From contig CACWOH010000008.1 of assembly GCA_902762435.1 (NCBI GenBank), forward strand, positions 1 through 64,000: DNA of 64,000 nucleotides. The letters are read 5' to 3'. The notes beneath the pieces were generated by a model. It had not been told where the DNA came from, did no database searches, and saw nothing but the letters and a program-made list of their open reading frames with translations. The position numbers were made by a program, and so were the translations under genes. Source of the stretch: an uncultured Bacteroidia bacterium. Its GTDB lineage: Bacteria > Bacteroidota > Bacteroidia > Bacteroidales > UBA932. Positions 9,256-19,710 of the stretch are shown here, one piece after another (positions within the stretch are counted from its first letter, which is position 1; every line of letters starts with the position of its first letter).

Positions 9256-9969
9256 TTACTGGTTGGTAACGGTGAAATTCCTGTAGGGACGCCCCTGCAG
9301 ATCCAGGAGACGGATGCAGAAGTCGCTCATGCCGGGGCCGTTGATGACGGCGCCGCGGATGACATTGCGGCCGGCCTTGAGGGTGACTTTCTTCGAAACG
9401 CAGTCGTCCATCACCATACGGCGGTCGCCGGAGAGCAGAATGGCCTCCTCGCCGTTGACCCACCACTTGGAACCGGAGTTGGAGCCGACGGAGAGGCGGA
9501 CGGTAACGTCCTCGGGCACGTTGATTACGGTCACGGCCAGATACAGGGCCTCGGTGGGATGCAGGCCCAGGCCCGTGGCGAAGCGATAGAGTTTCACATT
9601 GTAATTCCTACTGTCATAGCAGTGCCATGCCAGGCGGGTCTTCTTGTCCAGCTTGACCTTCTGCCCGTCCTTGGGGACAATGGTCATCTGGCCGTCGAAG
9701 TACTGCTTCGCGAACTCTTCGTTCAGATAGCTGTCGTCGAAGATCGCGTTGGTGCGGATTTCCGGCTTCGCGATCGGCTCCAGGAGCGACCAGCGGAGGA
9801 TGAATCCGTCGGGGTCGGGACTGGCGGGCGTCGCGGACGCAGGGGTGAAATAATCTTCCAGGACCGGATGATGGTAACTCAGGTCCAGCTGGGCTTTCGC
9901 CGGGACTGCCGCGAAGAGGCCCAGCGCGAGGGCGGCCAGGGCGGCACGTCTGATAGGATTAAGTAACAT
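9256..9969 (-). CDS. Secreted protein of unknown function, first gene of the xylan operon
   Basis: 237 residues with a clear signal peptide (about 1-26, ending PAKAQ). The rest looks like an all-beta sandwich: repeated short hydrophobic strands, with WWVNGEEAIL followed by a lysine- and asparagine-rich strand (KAGRNVIRG), a pattern seen in the beta-sandwich modules that precede esterase or hydrolase domains. There is no catalytic domain. Its position as promoter-proximal gene before GH43 and GH8 points to a carbohydrate-binding or accessory role in arabinoxylan use. That is inference from context; I do not recognise a named family. Confidence 0.6.
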   Translation of the reverse strand: MLLNPIRRAALAALALGLFAAVPAKAQLDLSYHHPVLEDYFTPASATPASPDPDGFILRWSLLEPIAKPEIRTNAIFDDSYLNEEFAKQYFDGQMTIVPKDGQKVKLDKKTRLAWHCYDSRNYNVKLYRFATGLGLHPTEALYLAVTVINVPEDVTVRLSVGSNSGSKWWVNGEEAILLSGDRRMVMDDCVSKKVTLKAGRNVIRGAVINGPGMSDFCIRLLDLQGRPYRNFTVTNQ

Positions 9970-10026
9970 GTTGAAATAAGGTTAAGTTGGTAAAAGGTTC
10001 CAGTTTAAGCATGGCTGATGCGGTCC

Positions 10027-10057
10027 CAAATATACGAAAAAAAAGCGTCTGCACAAA
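10027..10057 (-). promoter_or_regulatory. Bacteroidota promoter of the xylan operon
   Basis: On the minus strand TTTG (10054-10057), 19 bases, then TATATTTG (10027-10034): an exact match to the -33/-7 pattern of the housekeeping sigma factor of this phylum. It leaves a leader of roughly 50 bases. Confidence 0.8.
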
Positions 10058-10088
10058 CATTTGCAACCCGGTTGCACGCGGCTCAGGA

Positions 10089-10096
10089 TATCTTTG
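10089..10096 (+). promoter_or_regulatory. -7 box TATCTTTG of the P-type ATPase gene
   Basis: Exact TAnnTTTG match 22 bases before the ATG at 10119. A TTTG lies at 10060-10063, but the 25-base spacing is too long, so the -33 element is uncertain. Confidence 0.65.
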
Positions 10097-10118
10097 CATC
10101 GTAAAAAACAATACGATT

Positions 10119-12005
<1,887 letters not shown>

Positions 12006-12011
12006 TTTTAC

Positions 12012-12019
12012 TATCTTTG
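12012..12019 (+). promoter_or_regulatory. -7 box TATCTTTG of the DUF5686 gene
   Basis: Exact TAnnTTTG only 6 bases before the ATG at 12026, so the transcript should begin at or very near the start codon. Confidence 0.7.
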
Positions 12020-12025
12020 CAGGAT

Positions 12026-14596
12026 ATGAGGAAAATTGTCCTGCTTCTGCTCTCGGTCCTGCTGGGGACGGGTCTGCTGCCCGCCCAGTCGCCGACCCGC
12101 GTCCGGGGAACCGTCACCGACGCCGAGACGGGCGAACCCATGCCCTACGTGTCCGTGATCTTCCTGGGGACGCGCATCGGCACGATGACCGACGCCGAGG
12201 GCGCCTTCTCCCTGGAGAACCACCGCGACTACGCCACCGTGAGTTTCCAGATGCTCGGCTATGAGACGCAGAACATCCCGGTGCAGGCGGGCCGGACGAC
12301 CGACGGCCTGCAGGTCAAAATGAAACCGGACGCCTACGGCCTGCAGAGCGCCGTGGTCACGCCCAAGAAAGGACGGGACAGCCGCTACCGGCGCCGCGAC
12401 AACCCCGCCGTGGAACTCGTCCGGAACGTCATCGCCCACAAGGACAAGAACCACGTCCGGTCCCTGGAGCACTACAAGTCCACCGACTATGACAAGCTGA
12501 TCCTGTCGCTGGACGACTTCAACGTGGACTTCGACAGCAGCCGCTTCTGGCGCCGCTTCCCCTTCTTCGAGAAATATGTGGACACCGCCCAGTTCAAGAA
12601 CACCCCGGTGCTGACGATCTCGCTGCGCGAGCAGGAAGAGCAGACCTACTGGCACCGCCAGCCGCCCAAGACGCGCACCTTCGTGGTGCGCCGGCGCCTG
12701 CTGGGCTTCGCCGAGATGCTGGACAAGGGCGGCATCGGCACCAACATCGAGGCCATCTTCGCGGATTCCGACATCTTCGACGAGAACATGGAGGTGATGC
12801 TGAACCGCTTCGTGAGCCCGATCAACTCCACCCTCGCGACGACCTTCTACAAATACTACATCACGGACACCCTGGTGGTGGACGGCACCCGCTGCATCGA
12901 CCTGACCTTCGTGCCCGCGAACAACCGCAGCTTCGGCTTCACGGGGCACCTGTACGTGGTGGCGGACAGCACCTACGCCATCAAGCGCTACAGCCTGGGC
13001 ATCCCGGCGCGGATTAACCTCAACTACGTCAGCGAGCTCGCCATCGAGGAGAACTTCCAGCAGATGCCGTCCGGGGTTTGGGCCTCCACGGAGAAAAACA
13101 CCTTCGCCCGCTTCTACATCTTCAAGTGGATGCAGCAGCTGTACGCCCACCGGAAGCTCGTGCACCACGAATACGAGTTCTCCCCGGAGGCTTCCGCGAT
13201 GCCGGACACCCTGGAGAACCACCCGGACCGCCTGGTGTACAACCCGGACTGGTGGCGCCCGGACGAATACTGGACCGGCGTGCGTCCCGTCCCCCTGAGC
13301 CCCAAGGAGCGCGTGCTGGACAGCCTGAAAGTGGAGATCCGGCGGGAGCCGCGCCTGAGCGATGCCATCGACGCCGTCGAGACGCTCACCACCGAGTTCA
13401 TGCCCACCGCCCGCGACCGCAGCGCCAGCCGCTGGGACTACGGCCCGCTGTCCAGCGCCATCCACTACAATCCGGCGGAAGGACTCCGCCTGCGCATCGG
13501 CGGCATGACCACGGCCAACCTCAACCCGAAGAATTTCCTGAACGCCTACGTCGCCTACGGATTCGGCGACAAGCGGCTCAAATATGACGTGACCTACGTC
13601 CATACCTTCACCCCGAAGGACTATCACCCCTTCGAGCCGCTCCGGAACAACCTCTCGCTGAAGTACCGCTACGACGTGGAAGCCCCCGGACAGAGTTTCT
13701 CCCTGCTGGACCGCGACAATTTCATGATGAGTTCCATCACCCCGGTGCCGCTCCAGTACGTGCGGCGCGTGCAGCTGCGCTATGAACGGGAATGGATCTC
13801 GCGGCTCGGTTTCGACACGCAGCTCCGCCTGGACCGCGTGGAGCCCGCCGGCACCCTCTCCTACCTCCGTTACGACGCCGCCGGCGCCCTGGAGCCCGTC
13901 CTGCGCTACGACGACTTCAGCTGGACCACCCGGCTGCGCTTCGCTCCGGGCGAGCCCCTATATTCCAACCGCCTGGGCAAGGAATCTCCGCTGACCCTCA
14001 CGAAGGACGCCCCGATCCTGACCCTGACCCACACCCTGGGCCGCTTCGACCACACGTTCACCTACAACCGCACGGACTTCTCCGTCCAGAAGCGACTGTG
14101 GCTGTCCGCCTTCGGCCACATCGACGCCGCGCTGCAGGCCGGCATCGTGTGGAACCGCGTCCCGCTGCCCAAGCTCTACTCCCCCAACGCCAACCTCTCC
14201 TTCCTGCTGCAGAACGACGCCTTCAACCTGATGTCCCCGATGGAGTTCGTGATGGACCGCTACGCTGAGTTTTCCGCCACCTACTACCTCAAGGGATGGA
14301 TCCTGAACCGCATCCCGCTCATCAACCGGCTGGGCCTGCGCGAAGTGGTCTCCTTCCGCGCGGTCGCTGGTTCCCTGACCGAAAAGAACAACCCGCTCGC
14401 GGACGGCACCGGGCTGTATGCCCTGCCTGAAAACACGCACCTGCTGGGCAAGGCCCCGTATATGGAATACACGGTGGGCCTGGAGAACATCTTCAACATC
14501 CTCCGGGTGGACTATGTCCGCCGGATCAACTACCTGGACTGGGTCCCGGACGACATGAAGCAGGGTTTCAAGGTATCCATCCACATCACGATGTAA
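12026..14596 (+). CDS. DUF5686-family outer-membrane protein with carboxypeptidase-like domain
   Basis: 856 residues. The start at 12026 gives a signal peptide (about 1-21, ending LPAQ) and sits just after a promoter; the frame stays open for nearly 2 kb upstream through the P-ATPase gene, but that part is an antiquated reading-frame shadow with arginine/proline-rich nonsense. A carboxypeptidase-regulatory-like domain (about 25-110) is followed by a long region ending in many alternating strands typical of an outer-membrane barrel. The DUF5686 pattern and size fit. Function unknown; it may be a transporter or surface assembly protein. It sits between two zinc exporters, so a link to metal handling is possible but unproven. 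Confidence 0.78.
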   Translation: MRKIVLLLLSVLLGTGLLPAQSPTRVRGTVTDAETGEPMPYVSVIFLGTRIGTMTDAEGAFSLENHRDYATVSFQMLGYETQNIPVQAGRTTDGLQVKMKPDAYGLQSAVVTPKKGRDSRYRRRDNPAVELVRNVIAHKDKNHVRSLEHYKSTDYDKLILSLDDFNVDFDSSRFWRRFPFFEKYVDTAQFKNTPVLTISLREQEEQTYWHRQPPKTRTFVVRRRLLGFAEMLDKGGIGTNIEAIFADSDIFDENMEVMLNRFVSPINSTLATTFYKYYITDTLVVDGTRCIDLTFVPANNRSFGFTGHLYVVADSTYAIKRYSLGIPARINLNYVSELAIEENFQQMPSGVWASTEKNTFARFYIFKWMQQLYAHRKLVHHEYEFSPEASAMPDTLENHPDRLVYNPDWWRPDEYWTGVRPVPLSPKERVLDSLKVEIRREPRLSDAIDAVETLTTEFMPTARDRSASRWDYGPLSSAIHYNPAEGLRLRIGGMTTANLNPKNFLNAYVAYGFGDKRLKYDVTYVHTFTPKDYHPFEPLRNNLSLKYRYDVEAPGQSFSLLDRDNFMMSSITPVPLQYVRRVQLRYEREWISRLGFDTQLRLDRVEPAGTLSYLRYDAAGALEPVLRYDDFSWTTRLRFAPGEPLYSNRLGKESPLTLTKDAPILTLTHTLGRFDHTFTYNRTDFSVQKRLWLSAFGHIDAALQAGIVWNRVPLPKLYSPNANLSFLLQNDAFNLMSPMEFVMDRYAEFSATYYLKGWILNRIPLINRLGLREVVSFRAVAGSLTEKNNPLADGTGLYALPENTHLLGKAPYMEYTVGLENIFNILRVDYVRRINYLDWVPDDMKQGFKVSIHITM

Positions 14597-14597
14597 C

Positions 14598-15191
14598 ATG
14601 GAAACACAACACAGGGACTATCTCATATCCATCGCGCTCAACGCGGGCTTCGTGATCCTGGAGGTCGCCGTCGCCCTCGTGTTCCGTTCCCTCGGCCTGC
14701 TCTCCGACGCGGGCCACAAGCTGATCGACGTCTTCGCGCTGCTCCTCGCACTGGTGGGCTTCCGCCTCGCCCGGCGTCGGGACGGCAGGGACTACGGGCG
14801 GATCTCCGCGGGCATCGCGCTGGTCAACGCGCTGATCCTGCTCGGCGCCGTGGCCGTCATCATCGTGGAAAGCCTGGAGAAGTTCTCCGCGCCCGATCCC
14901 GTCAACGGCGCCGCCATCTCGTGGACCGCGGGCGTGGGCATCCTGGTCAGCGGCCTGAGCGCCTGGCTGCTGATGCGCCACCGCGAAGACATCAACACCC
15001 GCGCCGCCTTCCTGCACATGGCCACGGATTCGCTCCTGTCACTGGGCGTGGTCATTTCCGGAATCGTCATCAGCCTGACGGGCCTGCACGTCATCGACCC
15101 CATTGTGAGCCTGGTCATCGCCGCCGTGATCCTTTTCAACACGGTGCGCCTGCTCCGCGACGCCCTCCGGACCCTTCTTCAGAAACAGTAA
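14598..15191 (+). CDS. Short cation diffusion facilitator (zinc-type), no C-terminal domain
   Basis: 197 residues, about six membrane helices. Helix 2 has SDAGHKLID and helix 5 HMATD: two HxxxD pairs, the arrangement typical of zinc-selective CDF proteins such as ZitB. Ordinary CDF proteins are about 290-320 residues with a cytoplasmic metallochaperone-like domain after helix 6; here the reading frame stops right after the last helix at an intact terminator, so the protein is naturally short rather than cut by a frameshift. It starts 1 base after the DUF5686 stop codon and is probably co-transcribed with it. It likely exports Zn2+ by proton exchange at the inner membrane. Confidence 0.85.
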   Translation: METQHRDYLISIALNAGFVILEVAVALVFRSLGLLSDAGHKLIDVFALLLALVGFRLARRRDGRDYGRISAGIALVNALILLGAVAVIIVESLEKFSAPDPVNGAAISWTAGVGILVSGLSAWLLMRHREDINTRAAFLHMATDSLLSLGVVISGIVISLTGLHVIDPIVSLVIAAVILFNTVRLLRDALRTLLQKQ

Positions 15192-15213
15192 GCGGGCAGA
15201 CCTGCCCGCTTAC
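15188..15213. terminator. Perfect palindromic terminator between converging genes
   Basis: A 12-bp perfect stem (15188-15199 with 15202-15213) with a 2-base loop, overlapping the last bases of the CDF gene and placed before the end of the AraC-type gene. The symmetry allows it to work in both directions, although there is no long T run. Confidence 0.6.
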
Positions 15214-15219
15214 TACCAG

Positions 15220-15615
15220 CTACTTACCGTTCCGCTCGCGCCACTGGCGGGGCGACAGGCCGGTGAGTTCGGTGAACTGACGCTTGAAATTGGACTTGTC
15301 GTCGATGCCGACCATCAGGCCGACCGTCGAGACCGGCAGGTCCGGGAACTCCAGCAGCAGGCGTTTCGCCGCCTCGATCCGGAGTTCCTTCCGCCAGCCC
15401 AGCAGCGTCTTTCCGGTGTGGATGCGGACCCAGACGGAAAGCTGGTCGGGCGACACGCCGATATCGCCGGCGATCTCCGCGACGCCGGCAAGCGCTTTGA
15501 GGTATCCCCGGGACTGTACCCATCCTTCAACGGCCCGTCGGATACGGTCGTCCCATTCTTTCTGTGCGGCCATCAAGTCCGGCTGCATGCGTTTCAGTAG
15601 AAAAAGTTTTTTCAT
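15220..15615 (-). CDS. AraC-family DNA-binding domain protein (stand-alone)
   Basis: 131 residues. The C-terminal ~100 residues form the double helix-turn-helix of AraC regulators; the ending DKSNFKRQFTELTGLSPRQW is the family signature. The N-terminal 20-30 residues are too few for a ligand-binding or receiver domain, so the protein is only a DNA binder, or its signal comes from a partner. It converges on the CDF gene and diverges from ffh. Target genes cannot be told from the sequence. An internal start is possible, but this ATG is the first in frame. Confidence 0.85.
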   Translation of the reverse strand: MKKLFLLKRMQPDLMAAQKEWDDRIRRAVEGWVQSRGYLKALAGVAEIAGDIGVSPDQLSVWVRIHTGKTLLGWRKELRIEAAKRLLLEFPDLPVSTVGLMVGIDDKSNFKRQFTELTGLSPRQWRERNGK

Positions 15616-15634
15616 TTATTCAATCTTTAATGTG

Positions 15635-15642
15635 TATCTTTG
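15635..15642 (+). promoter_or_regulatory. -7 box TATCTTTG of ffh
   Basis: Exact TAnnTTTG 22 bases before the ffh ATG, in the AT-rich gap between the diverging AraC-type and ffh genes. No clean -33 TTTG was found. Confidence 0.65.
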
Positions 15643-15664
15643 CTTCCTCAAATCTTCATGTAAC

Positions 15665-16987
15665 ATGTTCGATAACTTAAGCGATCGTTTGGAAAGGTCC
15701 TTCAAAATCCTGAAGGGCGAAGGGAAGATCACCGAAGTCAACATAGCGGAAACGCTCAAGGAGATCCGCCGGGCGCTGCTCGACGCGGACGTTTCCTACA
15801 AGGTCGCCAAGGACTTCTGCGACAAGGTCAAGACGAAGGCGATGGGCGCCAATGTGCTTACGGCCGTGAAACCGCAGCAGATGATGGTCAAGATCGTCCA
15901 CGACGAACTGGCCGCCTTCATGGGCTCCGAACACGCGGAAGTCAACCTCAAGGGCTCCCCCGCCGTGGTGCTCGTCGCGGGTCTGAACGGCTCCGGCAAG
16001 ACCACCTTCAGCGGCAAGCTCGCCCTGTGGGTCAAGAGCAAGCGCGGCATGCGCGTGCTGCTCGCCGCCTGCGACACCTTCCGCCCCGCCGCCATCGACC
16101 AACTCCGGACCCTCGGGGGCCAGATCGGCGTGGAGGTATATGCGGAGGACGGGGAGAAAGACCCCGTCGTGGTGGCCAAAAACGCCATCCAGTATGCCCG
16201 CAGGCAGGGTTTCAGCGTCGTCATCGTAGATACGGCCGGCCGCCTGACGGTGGACCGGGAACTGATGGAAGAGATTGCGACCCTGCACAGGGCCGTCTCC
16301 CCCACCGAGACCCTGTTCGTTGTGGACGCGATGACCGGCCAGGATGCCGTCGAGTCCGCCAAGGCGTTCAACGAGGCCATCGACTACGACGGCGTCGTGC
16401 TCACCAAGATGGACGGCGACACCCGCGGCGGCGCCGCGCTCTCGATCAAGGCCGTCACCGGCAAACCCATCAAGTTCGTCAGCACGGGCGAAAAGCTGGA
16501 GGCGCTCGACATCTTCTATCCCGCCCGCGTGGCGGACCGCATCCTCGGCATGGGCGACGTGGTCTCCCTCGTGGAAAAGGCGCAGGAGCAGTATGACGAG
16601 AAGGAAGCACGTGCCCTCAAGAAGAAGATCGCACACAACCAGTTCACGCTCAACGACTACTACAAGCAGATACAGCAGGTCCAGAAAATGGGCAACATGA
16701 AGGACCTGGCCGGCATGCTGCCTGGGATGGACAAGGCCCTCAAGGACGTGGACATCCCCGACGACGCCTTCAAGCCCACCGAGGCCATCATCCTTTCGAT
16801 GACGCCCTATGAGAAAGAGCACCCCGAATGCCTCAACGGCTCCCGCCGCAACCGCATTGCCAAAGGTTCCGGAACGACGCTGGCCGACGTGAACAAACTC
16901 ATCAAGCAGTTCGAGCAGACCCGCAAGATGATGAAGATGGCCGTGGACGGCTCGCTTCAGCAGCGTCTGAAGGGGTTCCGGCGATAG
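15665..16987 (+). CDS. ffh: Signal recognition particle GTPase Ffh
   Basis: 440 residues, normal for Ffh. N domain (1-90), G domain (about 100-295) with P-loop GLNGSGKTT, DTFRPAA, DTAGRL and TKMDGD, then the methionine-rich M domain (about 325-440; KMGNMKDLAGMLPGM) ending in an SRP-RNA-binding SGTT/NKLIKQF region. It binds the 4.5S RNA and signal sequences of nascent membrane proteins and docks with FtsY. The start at 15665 gives the conserved N-terminus MFDNLSDRLE; the open frame upstream is intergenic. The gene stops 4 bases before the end of the converging nucleotidase gene. No SRP RNA gene is in the window. Confidence 0.97.
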   Translation: MFDNLSDRLERSFKILKGEGKITEVNIAETLKEIRRALLDADVSYKVAKDFCDKVKTKAMGANVLTAVKPQQMMVKIVHDELAAFMGSEHAEVNLKGSPAVVLVAGLNGSGKTTFSGKLALWVKSKRGMRVLLAACDTFRPAAIDQLRTLGGQIGVEVYAEDGEKDPVVVAKNAIQYARRQGFSVVIVDTAGRLTVDRELMEEIATLHRAVSPTETLFVVDAMTGQDAVESAKAFNEAIDYDGVVLTKMDGDTRGGAALSIKAVTGKPIKFVSTGEKLEALDIFYPARVADRILGMGDVVSLVEKAQEQYDEKEARALKKKIAHNQFTLNDYYKQIQQVQKMGNMKDLAGMLPGMDKALKDVDIPDDAFKPTEAIILSMTPYEKEHPECLNGSRRNRIAKGSGTTLADVNKLIKQFEQTRKMMKMAVDGSLQQRLKGFRR

Positions 16988-16991
16988 ATTC

Positions 16992-18710
16992 TCAGAAAAG
17001 CAGGCCCATATCCGCCGCCATCTTCGGCGCAACGACTTTCTCGGGCACGAAGTGCCACTCGCCGATGACGGAGCGGTCTCCGATCAGCACGGGATCGATG
17101 GTCCCGTGCTCTTTTATAAACTGGTACACCATCTCGCGGATTTCCGGGTAGCGGGCCACGATACGCGCTTCAGTCTCTTCCCGGAGGATGCCCGCCCCTT
17201 CGATGATCGTGTCCCCGCCGCCGTTGGCCCGGTAAGAGGTCATCGCCACGTTGTACCAGCCGTCAGGATCGAACGCCGAACCGTCGGAAAGGGACTGCAC
17301 CTTCACGCGGCTGCCCGCCGGGCGCGTCACGTCCACGGTATAGACCAGGCCGCCGGCCGAGTCGAAGTTGTAGCTGCGGTTCACGAACGACCAGCGGGCG
17401 GCACCAGTGCGTGCATCCGGACTGTCAGCGATCCGCAGGACGTGACTGCCCGGCGTCTGGATCCAGTGGTCGTAAGAGTATTCCAGGTAATTGACGATCT
17501 CCGAGCCCTTCATCTTCACGACAAAGAGCTGGTTCTCATAGGGATAGATCGTAAACATGTCGTTATAAATCACCTCTCCGGACTTGACGGTCCCGTTGAA
17601 GGTGAGCGGCGCGGCAAAGGAAAGCTGCGCCTCGGGAACCGCCAACTGCACGGTATGCAGCAGGTTCAGATAATCGCACATCCCCGCATAGGCGTCGCGG
17701 GTGCGCAGTTCCACGGCCAGGTTCCCCACGCGCTGCAGGGTAAAGGAACGGACCTTCTCATACAGGGGGCGGAAGGCCTCCTCCATCGCGGCGTCCACCT
17801 TGGCCTTGTCCATCCGGACTGTCCCGGCCGTTACGGCCTTGGACGGGCCGCCTTCGCGGGACGATTGCACCACGGCATGGCCTACATAACCTGCGCGGGC
17901 GCCGCCGTTGAGCAGCCAGGTACCGTTCTCCTCCTTCACGAAGGGACGGTGGTCATGCGAACACACGAGAAGATCCACCCCGCGGAGGGTCTGCAGCAGG
18001 TCCAGGCCCTGGCTCTCCAGGCTCGAGCCGTCGCCCTCGCCGGTGCCGGAATGCGTCAGCACCACCACCACGTCGGGCTTCTCTTTCGCACGGACGCGGT
18101 CCACCCACTCCTGCGCGCAGGGAATCAGCGACTGGAATTCAATGCCGCTCCAGATGGGCTCGGACAGCCAGGCCTTCATGTTGGGGTTGGTGAATCCGAT
18201 CACGGCCACCTTGAACCCGCCGCGGCGGAAAATCTTGTAGGGCGTGAAATAAGGTTCCCCGTCGGAAGTCCGGACCGCGTTCGCGGCCAGGAAGGGGATG
18301 CCGCGGCGCGCGAGCTGCGCGTCCACTTTGTCATAGACGGGGTGACCGGTCTCGATGTCGTGGTTGCCCACGGCGACCGCGTCATATCCCATATGGGAAA
18401 CCAGCTGGACGAAGGCGTGTTCGCCGGTCTGTTCGACATAATTGTAATAGTAGGCGGCATTGTCCCCCTGCAGGCAGTCGCCCGCATCGAGCAGCAGGAC
18501 GTTCTTCGGCCCGACGGCCCAGCGCAGGCTGTCCACCCAGGCGGAGACGGACATCAGGCTGGTCCGGGTGCCGCCGCCGTCCACATACGGCTGGTCGAAC
18601 CAGGAGCCGTGGACGTCGCCGGTGGTCACGATATGCAGGGTACGCTCCCCGGGGGAGCAGGCGGCGGCCAGGACCGCCGTAAGAAGAATGGTTATCAGTC
18701 GGTTTCTCAT
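16992..18710 (-). CDS. 5'-nucleotidase/UshA-family metallophosphatase lipoprotein
   Basis: 572 residues from the ATG at 18710, which gives a lipoprotein signal with lipobox LAAAC near residue 18. The N-terminal calcineurin-like phosphoesterase domain shows GDVHG, DAGDCLQG, GNHDIETG and SHDHRP in the expected order for a two-metal site. The C-terminal 5'-nucleotidase domain has the substrate-binding YPYENQL and RANGGGD elements. It should hydrolyse nucleotides or sugar nucleotides at the cell surface or periplasm. It is transcribed divergently from the GSCFA gene with only 31 bases between start codons and converges with ffh. Exact substrate unknown. Confidence 0.9.
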   Translation of the reverse strand: MRNRLITILLTAVLAAACSPGERTLHIVTTGDVHGSWFDQPYVDGGGTRTSLMSVSAWVDSLRWAVGPKNVLLLDAGDCLQGDNAAYYYNYVEQTGEHAFVQLVSHMGYDAVAVGNHDIETGHPVYDKVDAQLARRGIPFLAANAVRTSDGEPYFTPYKIFRRGGFKVAVIGFTNPNMKAWLSEPIWSGIEFQSLIPCAQEWVDRVRAKEKPDVVVVLTHSGTGEGDGSSLESQGLDLLQTLRGVDLLVCSHDHRPFVKEENGTWLLNGGARAGYVGHAVVQSSREGGPSKAVTAGTVRMDKAKVDAAMEEAFRPLYEKVRSFTLQRVGNLAVELRTRDAYAGMCDYLNLLHTVQLAVPEAQLSFAAPLTFNGTVKSGEVIYNDMFTIYPYENQLFVVKMKGSEIVNYLEYSYDHWIQTPGSHVLRIADSPDARTGAARWSFVNRSYNFDSAGGLVYTVDVTRPAGSRVKVQSLSDGSAFDPDGWYNVAMTSYRANGGGDTIIEGAGILREETEARIVARYPEIREMVYQFIKEHGTIDPVLIGDRSVIGEWHFVPEKVVAPKMAADMGLLF

Positions 18711-18733
18711 AACGGACAAAAATACTAAATTTG
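18703..18733 (+). promoter_or_regulatory. Promoter of the GSCFA gene
   Basis: TTTC (18703-18706), 19 bases, then TAAATTTG (18726-18733), ending 8 bases before the ATG. The -33 element lies inside the first codons of the divergent nucleotidase gene. Confidence 0.6.
18717..18724 (-). promoter_or_regulatory. -7 box TATTTTTG of the 5'-nucleotidase gene
   Basis: Minus-strand TAnnTTTG ending 6 bases before the ATG at 18710. It lies back-to-back with the plus-strand -7 box of the GSCFA gene. Confidence 0.6.
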
Positions 18734-18741
18734 CATCGAAT

Positions 18742-19602
18742 ATGAAACTGGTCACCGAAGTCAGCTGCCTGCGTCCCGAGCGCCCGCTCGGCCTGGACGA
18801 ACCCGTCTGCCTGCTGGGCAGCTGTTTTTCCGACGAAATGGCCCGGAAGTTCTCCGACGCGGGTTTCCGCGTGCTCGCGAATCCGTTCGGTACGCTCTAC
18901 AACCCCGCCTCGATTGCCGCTGCCGTCGCCCGGCTGGACGATCCCGTCCCGTTCCGGGAGGAGGACTGCGTGCCGCTGGGCGCAGGTGACGGCCGCACCG
19001 GCAGTTTCTTCCACCACACTTCTTTTGCCCGGAGCACGGCTGCAGAGTTCCTGAATGCGGCCAACGCCTGCCTGGCGCAGGCGACCGGAGAATGGGAACG
19101 CTGCGGCGCCGTCATCCTCACGCTCGGCACCGCACGGGTCTGGCGTGCGCTGGAGCGGCCCGGCCGGCCCGTCGTGGCCAACTGCCTGAAGCGTCCCGCG
19201 CGCGAGTTCGCGCACGAACTCTTATCTGTAGAAGAGTGTACGCGCCTGCTGCGCGGCATCGTGGAGACGCATCCGCAGAAGCGCTTCATCCTGACCGTCT
19301 CCCCCATCCGGCACCTGGGCGAGGGGGCGCACGTGAACAGCGTGTCGAAGGCGACGCTGCACCTCGCCCTCGAGGGCGTCCTGCCGCTGGACAATGCCGG
19401 GTATTTCCCGGCGTACGAGATCCTGACCGACGAGTTGCGGGATTACCGTTTCTATGCCGAGGATCTCGTGCATCCTTCCCCGACGGCCGTGCAGATTGTC
19501 TGGGAGCGGTTCCGGGACAGTTTCATCGCCCCGGCCGACCTTGCCCGTATCCTCGAAAACGAAAAGGCCGCACGCGCCGCCAAACATCGCCCGATTCGCT
19601 GA
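18742..19602 (+). CDS. GSCFA-domain protein
   Basis: 286 residues. The family-naming motif is present as LLGSCFSDEMA near residues 24-34, followed by NPFGTLYNP; the GSCF serine is thought to act as in SGNH hydrolases, and HPSP near residue 240 supplies a candidate catalytic Asp-His region. No signal peptide, so probably cytoplasmic. The reaction is not established for the family. The start is set by the promoter just upstream; a longer reading frame exists but runs through the divergent nucleotidase gene. No operon partner is evident: the next gene has its own strong promoter. Confidence 0.88.
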   Translation: MKLVTEVSCLRPERPLGLDEPVCLLGSCFSDEMARKFSDAGFRVLANPFGTLYNPASIAAAVARLDDPVPFREEDCVPLGAGDGRTGSFFHHTSFARSTAAEFLNAANACLAQATGEWERCGAVILTLGTARVWRALERPGRPVVANCLKRPAREFAHELLSVEECTRLLRGIVETHPQKRFILTVSPIRHLGEGAHVNSVSKATLHLALEGVLPLDNAGYFPAYEILTDELRDYRFYAEDLVHPSPTAVQIVWERFRDSFIAPADLARILENEKAARAAKHRPIR

Positions 19603-19646
19603 TTCTTCCCCTTGTCCTCCGATGCGGAAAAAAATAATCAAAAAAA

Positions 19647-19677
19647 TTTGGAAGTTTGATTTTTTGTTGTACCTTTG
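19647..19677 (+). promoter_or_regulatory. Strong promoter of the ABC exporter operon
   Basis: TTTG (19647-19650), exactly 19 bases, then TACCTTTG (19670-19677) in an AT-rich stretch: the best consensus promoter in the window. The leader is about 25-30 bases. Confidence 0.85.
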
Positions 19678-19710
19678 CGGTGTACTATTGAACTAACACA
19701 CTACAAAGCG

